Both the position numbers and the translations under genes were made by a program. DNA of 64,000 nt from Albibacillus kandeliae. Lineage in GTDB: Bacteria > Pseudomonadota > Alphaproteobacteria > Rhodobacterales > Rhodobacteraceae. The first letter of the stretch is position 1. Each line of letters starts with the position of its first letter. The DNA is taken from NCBI RefSeq assembly GCF_003116585.1, contig NZ_QEHM01000008.1, positions 62,001 through 126,000 on the forward strand, written 5' to 3'. This document shows positions 53,297-61,362 of the stretch, piece after piece. The notes under the pieces were generated by a model. It saw nothing but the letters and a program-made list of their open reading frames with translations. It was not told the origin of the DNA and ran no database searches.

Positions 53297-53319
53297 CAGC
53301 GTGTTTTTTCAGGGCGCGA

Positions 53320-54648
53320 TCAGTTGTTCGCGCTGTTCCCGAACACCGGCAGTGCCGCGCCGCCGCCGCCGCTGCCGTTGATGGCATCCTCCAGAACCGC
53401 AACTCGTTCGGGCGACTGGCCCATCACGGCGGTTCCGGCGGTGTTGGTGACCGTTTCGAGCGCCAGCTTCATCCAGGCGTCCGACTTGGCCTTGTCGGTC
53501 TTCGCGGTGCCGAAGCCCTCGCGCATGTGGTGGCTTACCGCCTCGCCATAGCCGAGCTGGCCCGCCGCCGTCAGCAGGACGGCAGAGGCAAGCGCCATCT
53601 GCGGATCGTCGATGCGATAGCCGACTCCGAGGCAGACCTTGCCGCTGGACACCAGCTGCGCCATCGGCTGGCCCGAGCCCTGCAGGATGGCCGAGGCATC
53701 GGCGATCACCATGTCAGGCCGCTTGCTGGACAGGCTGTCGACCTGCGGCTGGATCACCTGGGTCAGACCGCCGCACTGCTGTTCGATCTGGGCGTCGGTC
53801 AGGTTGGGGATCGTCGCCGTGATCGCCGAGCTTTCGGCCATCGCGTGGGTCCGTGCGAGGCAGAACTGCTCGTTCAGGGCAAACTCGGCATCGCTGACCT
53901 GCCCCGGCGCCGTGATGCCGCCATTGGCGGCGGTCAGGACGTTGATCTCGTTGCAGTGCTCGCTGACCGAGCGGTTGGTGGCCCCGAAGGTGAACGACGG
54001 CAGCGCCGCGTTGTCAGAGCGTGCGGTCACGTCGGTCTGCTGCGTGGTCTGGGGCGCGGGCGCGGGCACCGGCTGGGGTGCCGGGCTGGCGACCGGCTGC
54101 GGAACCGGGGCCGGTGCGGGGACCGGTGCAGAGGGCTGTACCGCGGTTGCGGTGCTGATGCCCAGCTGCTCGTTGCGATAGGTGCGCAGCAGCCCCGAGG
54201 GGCCCTGGGTTGCCATCACCTGATTGTAGGGTGCCATGTGCGAGCTTGCGAGCGCGCGCTGGTGGCTGCCCAGCAGGAAGTCACGCTCGTAGTCGTCGAG
54301 GTGGCCGTCGGGGTTGAAGCCCATCTGCGCCTGCATCTGCGCGATACCCGAGCGCGAGCGGCTGCCCAGCACGCCGTCGGCGCTGCCGACGTTGTAGCCG
54401 AAGTAGTTCAGCGCGTTCTGCACCTGGCGGTTCTGTTCCCGCTGGGCGCTGTAGGCCGCGTTGTTGCTGTAGCTGCGCGTGGTGGTGGTGGTCTTGCGTT
54501 GCTTGTTCTTGGCGATCTCGTTGCCGATCAGGCCGCCGACGATCAGACCGCCGAGCAGAGCGGCTCCTTCGTCGGCCATGGCACGTTGCACCGGAACTGC
54601 GATCAGGCTCGCCGCAACCAGCGATGCACAAACACTTTTCTTAATCAT
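53320..54648 (-). CDS. Exported protein with glycine-zipper and peptidoglycan-binding-like domain
   Basis: A 442-aa protein. Signal peptide (residues 1-25, MIKKSVCASLVAASLIAVPV...AMA), then GAALLGGLIVGGLIGNEIAKN, a glycine-zipper-like helix, and RQVQNALNYFGYNVGSADGVLGSRSRSGIAQMQAQMGFNPDG (residues ~75-115), a PG_binding_1 domain. A Pro/Ala-rich linker and a 250-residue helical C-terminal part with conserved Cys pairs follow. It is likely periplasmic or cell-wall-associated. Two ATGs (54651, 54648) follow GGGAG; the second has better spacing. Confidence 0.75.
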   Translation of the reverse strand: MIKKSVCASLVAASLIAVPVQRAMADEGAALLGGLIVGGLIGNEIAKNKQRKTTTTTRSYSNNAAYSAQREQNRQVQNALNYFGYNVGSADGVLGSRSRSGIAQMQAQMGFNPDGHLDDYERDFLLGSHQRALASSHMAPYNQVMATQGPSGLLRTYRNEQLGISTATAVQPSAPVPAPAPVPQPVASPAPQPVPAPAPQTTQQTDVTARSDNAALPSFTFGATNRSVSEHCNEINVLTAANGGITAPGQVSDAEFALNEQFCLARTHAMAESSAITATIPNLTDAQIEQQCGGLTQVIQPQVDSLSSKRPDMVIADASAILQGSGQPMAQLVSSGKVCLGVGYRIDDPQMALASAVLLTAAGQLGYGEAVSHHMREGFGTAKTDKAKSDAWMKLALETVTNTAGTAVMGQSPERVAVLEDAINGSGGGGAALPVFGNSANN

Positions 54649-54876
54649 CATGAACTCCCTTCGCTGTTCACTCCACCGCATTCGGCAGCAGGGGAAAGCA
54701 AGTCATACTGAAATGATACCATAGTCTGATGAGTCAGACCAACAAAGCCCGGAATCAAAGTCAAGCATTACGCCCCGCGCCCCACTGGCGGATCGGCGCA
54801 ACCCTCGCAGCCAAGCAAGGCGGAAGATTGCCGCGAATGGGGTCATGACGTGGCAGGTATGGCGTTCCGGCCCATG

Positions 54877-56430
54877 TTATTGCAGCGCGAGGTCCAGAAG
54901 GTCGTCCTGGCTCATGTCCGGTCGTTCCGAATAGGCGCCGAGATCGGCCCAGAACCTGTCGAGGCTGGCCAGCAACTCGCCCCGCCCGGCCAGCGACATC
55001 TCTTCGCGCAGCACCTCGTAGGCCGACTGGCGCTGCTCGGCGGGCACATCGCCACCGAGGGTATCGAGCGCGGTGGCAAAGGACAGCAGGTAGGTCGAGC
55101 GGCTGTCGCGCAGCTCGCCTATCTCGGTCACGTGCTTTTCCAGCTGGCGGGCAAAGAGCGCACCGGGTTCGCCGCTGGGCCGCAGGCCGACCAGCATGCG
55201 GATCACCGCCTTCTTGGCCTCGATCTGCGCCGTCAGGTCCACCAGTGTCTCGACGAAGACGGCACCGGACATCAGCGTGGCGCGCGCCGACTGGGTCTGG
55301 GCGATCTGCGCCCGGTCGTCGGCGCGGCGGAATTCCAGTTTCAGCTCGTTCAGCGCGGTCTGGCGCCGGGGGTCGATCTCGTTGTCGATGAGCGCCCCGA
55401 GCAGGTCGATCGGGTCGGTCTCGCCGGTTGTCGGCGCCACGGAGCCTGCCAGGTCCTGCCAGCGCGATTGGATCGAGCGCAGGCGCGCGTCGGAGGTGGC
55501 GATCTGGCTGGCGATGACGAGGCGCAGGCCGAAGGTGGGCGCACGCGTCGGCGCGCCGGTCGCACGGGCAAAGGGTGGATACTCGGTGCGTTGGGCGCTG
55601 TAGATCTGCTCGGCCGGCGTCAGGATCGACCCGCCGCGCGTCACCACGCCGCCCGCCTGCCCGCCGAGCCGCCCCAGCACGTTGACCCGGAACGGGTCGA
55701 GCATGAGTTCCTCGGCATTGCCGTAGACATCGTAGAGTCCGAGCGGATTGGGCTGGCGCAGCCCCACCAGCATCAGCTGGTCCCGGCCCGACCCGGCGTA
55801 GAAGAAGGCGTAGTTGCGCGGATCGTCCGAGCCGAAGAAGGTGCGCCCGGCGAACTCGGTCGAGTCGACGCGTGCGCCGCCACGGGTGGCGTATTCCCAC
55901 TCGGCTTCGGTCGGCAGTCGCAGGAAGCCCGGGGTGCCGTCGGCCTGCGGCAGGCTCTCGGGGTGATTGGCCAGCAGCCAGCCGGAATAGCCTTGCGCCG
56001 CACTGATCGCGTCGAACCACGACAGGTCGCCCTGCGCCTGCCGGTCGGCGCGGGTAAAGGATGCGTCGCAGTCGCCCTGCAGGGCGCGGTACTGGCCCCG
56101 GGTCATCTCGTAGCGCGCGATGAAATAGAAGGTGGTGCCCGCCGTGTCGTCGGTAAAGGCGCCACGCAGGAAATCGGGGCGCAGGTAGTCGGAATAGCCG
56201 GTGTCGTCCAGCGTCTGGCCCAGCCGGATGCGTCGGTCGGCCAGCGGGTCGCCTGCATCCACCGGGACGGTGACCTTCTGGAACGCCATCGCCCCGCCAC
56301 AGGGCATGGGCAAGACAAGGTCCGCCGGTTCGGTCGCCGGATCGTAGAGGTCGCGCGGCCAGGCGCGGTCCTGCGCCAGGGCGAGGGCGGGGCCGAGCGC
56401 AAGGCAGGCCGCGAGCAGAAGCGGTTTCAT
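54877..56430 (-). CDS. Exported FGE-sulfatase-like (SUMF1-fold) protein with coiled-coil tail
   Basis: A 517-aa protein. Signal peptide (MKPLLLAACLALGPALALAQ), then an FGE/SUMF1-type domain (residues ~70-310): FYFIARYEMTRGQYRALQGDC, RLPTEAEWEYATRGGA, GLYDVYGNAEELMLDP, RGGS and TFGLRLV. The catalytic cysteines of true formylglycine-generating enzymes, near that domain's C-terminus, are absent; only two Cys (C44, C118-region) exist, so it is probably a binding rather than catalytic version. The last 200 residues are charged helices. The start overlaps the permease stop by four bases (ATGA). Confidence 0.8.
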   Translation of the reverse strand: MKPLLLAACLALGPALALAQDRAWPRDLYDPATEPADLVLPMPCGGAMAFQKVTVPVDAGDPLADRRIRLGQTLDDTGYSDYLRPDFLRGAFTDDTAGTTFYFIARYEMTRGQYRALQGDCDASFTRADRQAQGDLSWFDAISAAQGYSGWLLANHPESLPQADGTPGFLRLPTEAEWEYATRGGARVDSTEFAGRTFFGSDDPRNYAFFYAGSGRDQLMLVGLRQPNPLGLYDVYGNAEELMLDPFRVNVLGRLGGQAGGVVTRGGSILTPAEQIYSAQRTEYPPFARATGAPTRAPTFGLRLVIASQIATSDARLRSIQSRWQDLAGSVAPTTGETDPIDLLGALIDNEIDPRRQTALNELKLEFRRADDRAQIAQTQSARATLMSGAVFVETLVDLTAQIEAKKAVIRMLVGLRPSGEPGALFARQLEKHVTEIGELRDSRSTYLLSFATALDTLGGDVPAEQRQSAYEVLREEMSLAGRGELLASLDRFWADLGAYSERPDMSQDDLLDLALQ

Positions 56431-57623
56431 GATCCCTCCCTCAGAACGCTGGCCGGGTCCAGCCGGAGCGCCGACCATGCAGCGGCGCCCGAGGCCAGCA
56501 AGGCGAGCAGCAGCACGGCCGCCGCGATGGCGATGCCCTGCCCCGTCCCGATATGGGCGAGCGGCGCCTCTCCCGGCAAGCCCTGTCCGAAGAGCCATGT
56601 CGCCCCGCGCCCGGCGAGCACGTAGAGCAGGAAGGAGAGCGCGAGCCCGAGGGTGGCCGTGATCAGCGCCTGCACCATCGGGAAAAGCGCGAGGCGATGG
56701 CTCGGCACGCCGATCAGGGCGATCCCGGCCAGTACCGTCCGCTTGCGCAGGACATCGGACCAGAACCCCAGCACCAGCGCCGCGCCAAGGCCGATGGCCG
56801 CGAGGACCGCGGTGCCGAGCAGCGCGAGGTTCAGCTTGCGCCCGAGCCCCAGCAGCGACTCCACGTCCCGCGTCCGCGCCGAGGTGGCGAGAGCCAGCTG
56901 TTTCTCGATCCGCGTCTGGAGCCCTGCGAGGTCTTCGAGCGAGCGCGCGTAGGCCCGCAGCCCGGCATAGGTCGGCGCGCGTTCCGAGAGCGGTTTGGCA
57001 CCTTCGATGCCATAGTCCGGCAGGCTGTAGGAATCGTAGAAGGCCTCGATCAGGTCGAGCGTGGCGAAAGGCGCCAGCACCGCGCGCCCCGCCGTCGCAT
57101 TCGCGGGCAGCACAAGGCCGACACGGGCGGGCAGCACCAGCTGCTTCGGCCGGTCCTCGGCCTGGCTGATCAGCTGGACCTCGGTGCCCGGGGTCAGTTC
57201 CAGCTGCGCCGCCAGTTGCGCGCTGACCGCGACCTCGCCCTCGGCCAGCGCCGCGCCCTTGGGCAGGGTCGGGTCGCCCTCGCCCGTCGGGATCATCAGC
57301 GCGGTGCTCATGCGGCGGCCATCCACGGCGCGCACGTTCATGTAGTCGAACTGGCCACGCACCTTGGGGGTGAGAAAGGCGATCTCGGGCCATGCGCGCA
57401 GCGGCGCGATCTCGTCCTCGGTCAGGGTGGCGTTGCCTGCGGTGTCGATCTGCAGGTTCGCCGTATCGGCCAGCATCTCGCCGACCAGCGCCTGGTAGAC
57501 GCCGTTCTTGACCCCGAGCAGGACCAGCAGGGGCACGAGGATCCCGACCATGACCGCCACGTTGCAGAACAGGAAGAACCGGTCGCGCAGCAGCGCGCGC
57601 CATGCCAGCGAAAGGATCAGCAC
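56427..57623 (-). CDS. FtsX/MacB-type ABC transporter permease
   Basis: A 398-aa protein with one N-terminal membrane helix, a ~230-residue periplasmic domain and three C-terminal helices (LGTAVLAAIGLGAALVLGFW, PMVQALITATLGLALSFLLYVLAG, IAIAAAVLLLALLASGAAAWSALRL), the MacB/LolC-type layout. It ends with LDPASVLREGS, a typical FtsX-domain C-terminus (P-x-x-xLR). Start is GTG 57623, overlapping the ATPase stop by seven bases. Such permeases extrude or mechanically transmit signals rather than import. Confidence 0.85.
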   Translation of the reverse strand: MLILSLAWRALLRDRFFLFCNVAVMVGILVPLLVLLGVKNGVYQALVGEMLADTANLQIDTAGNATLTEDEIAPLRAWPEIAFLTPKVRGQFDYMNVRAVDGRRMSTALMIPTGEGDPTLPKGAALAEGEVAVSAQLAAQLELTPGTEVQLISQAEDRPKQLVLPARVGLVLPANATAGRAVLAPFATLDLIEAFYDSYSLPDYGIEGAKPLSERAPTYAGLRAYARSLEDLAGLQTRIEKQLALATSARTRDVESLLGLGRKLNLALLGTAVLAAIGLGAALVLGFWSDVLRKRTVLAGIALIGVPSHRLALFPMVQALITATLGLALSFLLYVLAGRGATWLFGQGLPGEAPLAHIGTGQGIAIAAAVLLLALLASGAAAWSALRLDPASVLREGS

Positions 57624-58336
57624 GTCGCGCCCTCCAGCCGGCTGGTGACGGTGCCGCCTGCGCTCTCGGCGCTGAGGGCCACGCGCGGGATGGCGAACCG
57701 CTCGATCCGGTCGATGTCGTGCGAGGAGAGGATGACGCCGCTGCCCTCGGCTCGGGCGGCATCCAGCAAGAGGTCAAGCACCCGGTCGGAGGTCTCGGGG
57801 TCGAGGGCGGCCGTGGGTTCGTCCGCGATGACGAAGGGCGGGCGGTGAGACAGCGCCCGGGCGATGGCGGTGCGCTGTCGCTGCCCGATCGACAGCGCGT
57901 CGGGGCGCAGCCTCGCGATGTCGGAAAGGCCCAAGCGCTCCATCAGGTGCTCTACCCGGCCCGGGTCGGGCGCGCCGTTGACCCGCTGCGGCAGCGCAAT
58001 GTTCTCGGCCACCGAGAGGAAGGGCATCAGCCCGCCGGTCTGCGGCACGAAGCCGAAAAGGCGCCCGCGCAGCCGCGACAGCTCGGCGTTGCGCGGCCCG
58101 CGCGACCAGAGCGCGGCAAGGTCGACCTCGCCCGTCTCGCCCAGCCAGCGAAACCGGGTGCCCTGCCCCGGCGCCCGCAGAAGCCCGAGCAGTTCGAGCA
58201 GCAGCGTCTTGCCCGAGCCGCTGGAGCCGGTCAGCGCCAGCATCTGCCCCGGTTCCAGGCGCAGCGCCTCCACTTCCAGCCGGAAGGTGCGGTCGCCATC
58301 CGCAAGGTCTATCCGCGCCGCACCGAGGTCGAGCAT
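57617..58336 (-). CDS. ABC transporter ATP-binding protein
   Basis: A 239-aa LolD/MacB-type ATPase: Walker A GSSGSGKT (about residues 38-45), Q-loop FGFVPQTGGLMPFLSVAENIALP, signature LSIGQRQRTAIARALSHRP, Walker B FVIADEPTAALDPE and H-loop ILSSHD. The signature has IGQ in place of the usual SGGQ (LSIGQRQR). Start ATG 58336 fits the usual N-terminus; it begins 13 bp past the vWA gene stop. Confidence 0.92.
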   Translation of the reverse strand: MLDLGAARIDLADGDRTFRLEVEALRLEPGQMLALTGSSGSGKTLLLELLGLLRAPGQGTRFRWLGETGEVDLAALWSRGPRNAELSRLRGRLFGFVPQTGGLMPFLSVAENIALPQRVNGAPDPGRVEHLMERLGLSDIARLRPDALSIGQRQRTAIARALSHRPPFVIADEPTAALDPETSDRVLDLLLDAARAEGSGVILSSHDIDRIERFAIPRVALSAESAGGTVTSRLEGATC

Positions 58337-58349
58337 GTCGCGCGCCGTC

Positions 58350-60290
58350 TCAGGGCAGAACGTCGAAGGGCATCGCAAAGACGTAATCGCCGTCGGGCGC
58401 GCCGTCGTAGAGCGCAGTCCAGACGGTCGGGTCGAGCAACCACTTGCGATACTGGGCAATCTTCTGGCGCAGCCCGTCCAGCACGGTGCGCCGCGTCATC
58501 GCGCTCTGCTCCCAGCGTTCCTGCGTCATGTTCATGATGACGCTCTCGTAAGGCAGGTCCTCGAGGAACTCGAGCGCGCCGCCCAGCGTCTCGGATTCGG
58601 GGTTGATCAGGCGGTCGGGGTTCTGTGCCATCCGCGCCACCACGTCGCGCACCTGACTGAAGAAGCTGGCCGCATCCTCCTCGCCCCGGCTCTGCTCGCC
58701 CAGTTGCGACAGCTGGGTCAGCAGGTCGGTCATCGTGGCCATCTCGTTCTTGGAGATCAGCAGGCGCGGTTCGATGGCAAGTTTCACCGGGTCCTCGATA
58801 GCCTTTTCCGAGACCCAGCCGCGGATCACGTCCGGCGCCCGTTCGCCCTCGCGCCGTCCGAGGTAGGCAAGCTGCATCGCGCGGCCAAGGTCGGCCAGTT
58901 CCGGCGCGGCCTCGGAGCCGGAGAGCACCGGACGCTCGTCGCGGGCAACGCGGATCAGGTCGGTCAGACCGGTCACCAGTCGCGTGGCGGTGTCCTCGAA
59001 GGCCTGCGTCGAGCCACCCTCGATGCCGTAGTAGTAGCTGCCATCGTGGAACCGCGACAGGCTGCGGTACTGCCCTTCGGCATAGGCGTGCTGGGCCTCT
59101 CCCCCCGCCGGGGTCTTGAGGTGCAATGTCATCACCGCGACGCCCTTGTCCTGCGCCGCTGCCTGCAACTCGGCCGCGCCAATCTCGGAGCGCGCGTTCG
59201 GGTCGCGCAGGTCCTTGGGACCCGCGTCGGTGATCAGGATCACGACCTTGACGTCGAAGGGGTCGCGCGTGCCCCCGGTCCAGTCGGTGAGATAGACCGC
59301 GTCCTCGACCCCGGCAAAGCTGTCTTCGTTGAACCCCGGGGAGTCGACCTGTGCCACGTTGGTCGCAGCGCGGATTGTCGCCACCACCTCGGACTGGTCC
59401 TGCCGTCGTTTCAGCGGCAGAAGGGTCCGCGTGCGGTATTCGAGGCCCGGCGCCGCGTCGGTGTTGTCGCGGAAGCCGACCACGCCGAACTGGATCTTGC
59501 CGCCGATGTCGGAGCCCTGCATGTCGCGGATCACCTTCTCGACGGCCTTCTGCGTCCCCTCGATGAAGGGCCGCATGGAGCGGGTGGTGTCGAAGACAAA
59601 GACGATCCCGGCGTCGAACTCCTCGCTGCTGGCACCGGTGCCGCTGCCGGCCTCCCGCAGGGGAACCGAGGCGACCTCCATCAGCAGGTTCGGCTCGTAG
59701 GTCAGCGGGTGCGGCACCTGCGAGAAATCGAGGATCGGCATCAGGTAGAGGTCATCGACGATATTGACGAAGGTCGCGGGCTCGGCGGCGACGATACCGG
59801 CCTCGGGCGGCACGGTGCCCCCGGCGACATCGGCCAGCAGCCTGTCCTGCTCGGCGGCGAGCCCCTCGCTGTTCATCAGCGCCTCGAGCCGCGCCTCGGT
59901 GTCGAAGAGGAGCTGCCGTTTGCGCCCGGCCTGATTGGTGAAGGCCGCGACGATGTTCTGTTTCCACGCGACGCATTCCTCGGCCGGAAGCCAGCCCTCG
60001 ACACCAGAGGCGATCGAGGGACCGACGGCGAACCAGCCGGGCCGCGCCTCGTAGACGTAGAGCGGTTCGAAGGCGGCACAGTCGCGACGGGTCTGCCCGC
60101 CGGGCTCCTGCAGCATCGTCGCGCCCGGTTTCGTCAGCACACGCTGATAGACGGTGGCGCGCCCGTCCTGCTTCATCGGCCGGACGGCGGCCTGGGCCAG
60201 GCCACGCAGCGGCAGCATCGGCCCGAGCGCGGCGGCCAAGGCCAGCCGGGACAGACCGCGGCGGGTGAACCTAGCGGCAGTAGTCATCAT
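58350..60290 (-). CDS. Tat-exported vWA-domain protein
   Basis: A 646-aa protein with a twin-arginine signal (residues 1-33: FTRRGLSRLALAAALGPMLPL). An SH3-like segment (GWFAVGPS...GWLPAEECVAWKQN) precedes a vWA domain starting about residue 228: GIVFVFDTTRSMRPFIEGT gives the MIDAS DxTxS, followed by IQFGVVGFRDNTDA and VVILITDAGPKDLRDPNA (TDxG). The C-terminal 200 residues are helical. It probably works in the periplasm with the neighbouring ABC and FGE-like proteins. It overlaps the upstream gene by 20 bp, with AAGGGGG before ATG. Confidence 0.88.
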   Translation of the reverse strand: MMTTAARFTRRGLSRLALAAALGPMLPLRGLAQAAVRPMKQDGRATVYQRVLTKPGATMLQEPGGQTRRDCAAFEPLYVYEARPGWFAVGPSIASGVEGWLPAEECVAWKQNIVAAFTNQAGRKRQLLFDTEARLEALMNSEGLAAEQDRLLADVAGGTVPPEAGIVAAEPATFVNIVDDLYLMPILDFSQVPHPLTYEPNLLMEVASVPLREAGSGTGASSEEFDAGIVFVFDTTRSMRPFIEGTQKAVEKVIRDMQGSDIGGKIQFGVVGFRDNTDAAPGLEYRTRTLLPLKRRQDQSEVVATIRAATNVAQVDSPGFNEDSFAGVEDAVYLTDWTGGTRDPFDVKVVILITDAGPKDLRDPNARSEIGAAELQAAAQDKGVAVMTLHLKTPAGGEAQHAYAEGQYRSLSRFHDGSYYYGIEGGSTQAFEDTATRLVTGLTDLIRVARDERPVLSGSEAAPELADLGRAMQLAYLGRREGERAPDVIRGWVSEKAIEDPVKLAIEPRLLISKNEMATMTDLLTQLSQLGEQSRGEEDAASFFSQVRDVVARMAQNPDRLINPESETLGGALEFLEDLPYESVIMNMTQERWEQSAMTRRTVLDGLRQKIAQYRKWLLDPTVWTALYDGAPDGDYVFAMPFDVLP

Positions 60291-61362
60291 GAGCCCCCTT
60301 TGCGAGCGTGCCGGTCTCCTGCCCGAGGCGGGCGCAGGTCGCGGCGAGCGCGGTCGCGGCCTCCGGCGAACCGGCGGTCACGGCGCGGGCATAATACTCC
60401 GCCGCCTTCGGGTCGTCCGCCCCGAAGGTGAGGCCGATGGTATCCTCCACCACGCCGTCCTGCTGGCTGCCATCGTAAAGCATACCGAATAGATAGAGCG
60501 CCTCGGGGTCCTCGTCAGCCGCCGAATTCTCGACCAGCGTGAGAGCGACGTCGGGCGAGACCCGGGCACCGCACTCCCGCAGCGCCGGGCCGATGACAGC
60601 GAAGCCGCCCTGCAGCGCGCCGAGCGCCTCGGCAGTGCAGGTATCCCCGACCGGCGGCGGCACCTGCGAGGTCTGTTCGGTACCCGTTTCGCCAGTCGTC
60701 GTCTGCTCCGTGCCCTGTTCCTGATCCGCGTCAGCCGGATCGCGCAGGACGAACCACCAGAAAGCGGCTCCGGCCAGTGCCAGCACCAGCAGGATCAGCA
60801 GGAGCCACAAAGCGCTCCGCCGGTTCTTCGGCTCGGGCTCCGGTGCGACGGTTGCCTTGGCCGGCTCCTCGGCCAAGGTCGGCGCTTCTTCAACCGGCTC
60901 CGGTTCGACCTTGGGCGCCGGGGGCTTGCGGGCGATCACGGTACGGTCTTCAAGCTCGGCGGCCGGACGGCTGACGGTCTGCAGCCCACCGACGACCGCC
61001 GCGAGCGCGCGCGGCGGGATATCGTCGGGCCATGACACGTCGTAGTCCCGCCCCTCGACCGAGATGCGCAGCGGCGCGTAGGCTTCGATCTTGTTCACGA
61101 TCTCGGGCCCGACGCGCACCCAGTCGGCACCGTTGTGACGATAGACCTTGTAGGGGCCGTACTCGTACTTCTCGGCCTGCCAGTTGGGGTTGCCGATGGC
61201 CACCTTCTGCTCGTCACCCGCGCTCGGGGAGAGCCAGCGCTCTCCATAGGCATCGAAGATCGCCACGGTCACGGCAGGCGCCGAAAGCCGCCCCTCGGGC
61301 AGTTCGAGGAACGCATAGCCGCCCGCAGGCTGCTGCGGATCGCCGTGGAGGATCAGGCTCAT
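60271..61362 (-). CDS. Bitopic membrane protein with Sel1/TPR-like C-terminus
   Basis: A 363-aa protein: N-terminal ~130 residues beta-rich (EYGPYKVYRHNGADWVRVGPEIVNKI...), a Pro/Glu linker, one membrane helix (about residues 183-205, LWLLLILLVLALAGAAFWWFVL), then a periplasmic helical part with Sel1-like repeats (DPEALYLFGMLYDGS; KAAEYYARAVTAGSPEAATALAATC). Its start overlaps the SrfC-like stop (ATGA). It probably links the cytoplasmic GTPase to periplasmic partners. Confidence 0.75.
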   Translation of the reverse strand: MSLILHGDPQQPAGGYAFLELPEGRLSAPAVTVAIFDAYGERWLSPSAGDEQKVAIGNPNWQAEKYEYGPYKVYRHNGADWVRVGPEIVNKIEAYAPLRISVEGRDYDVSWPDDIPPRALAAVVGGLQTVSRPAAELEDRTVIARKPPAPKVEPEPVEEAPTLAEEPAKATVAPEPEPKNRRSALWLLLILLVLALAGAAFWWFVLRDPADADQEQGTEQTTTGETGTEQTSQVPPPVGDTCTAEALGALQGGFAVIGPALRECGARVSPDVALTLVENSAADEDPEALYLFGMLYDGSQQDGVVEDTIGLTFGADDPKAAEYYARAVTAGSPEAATALAATCARLGQETGTLAKGAHDDYCR

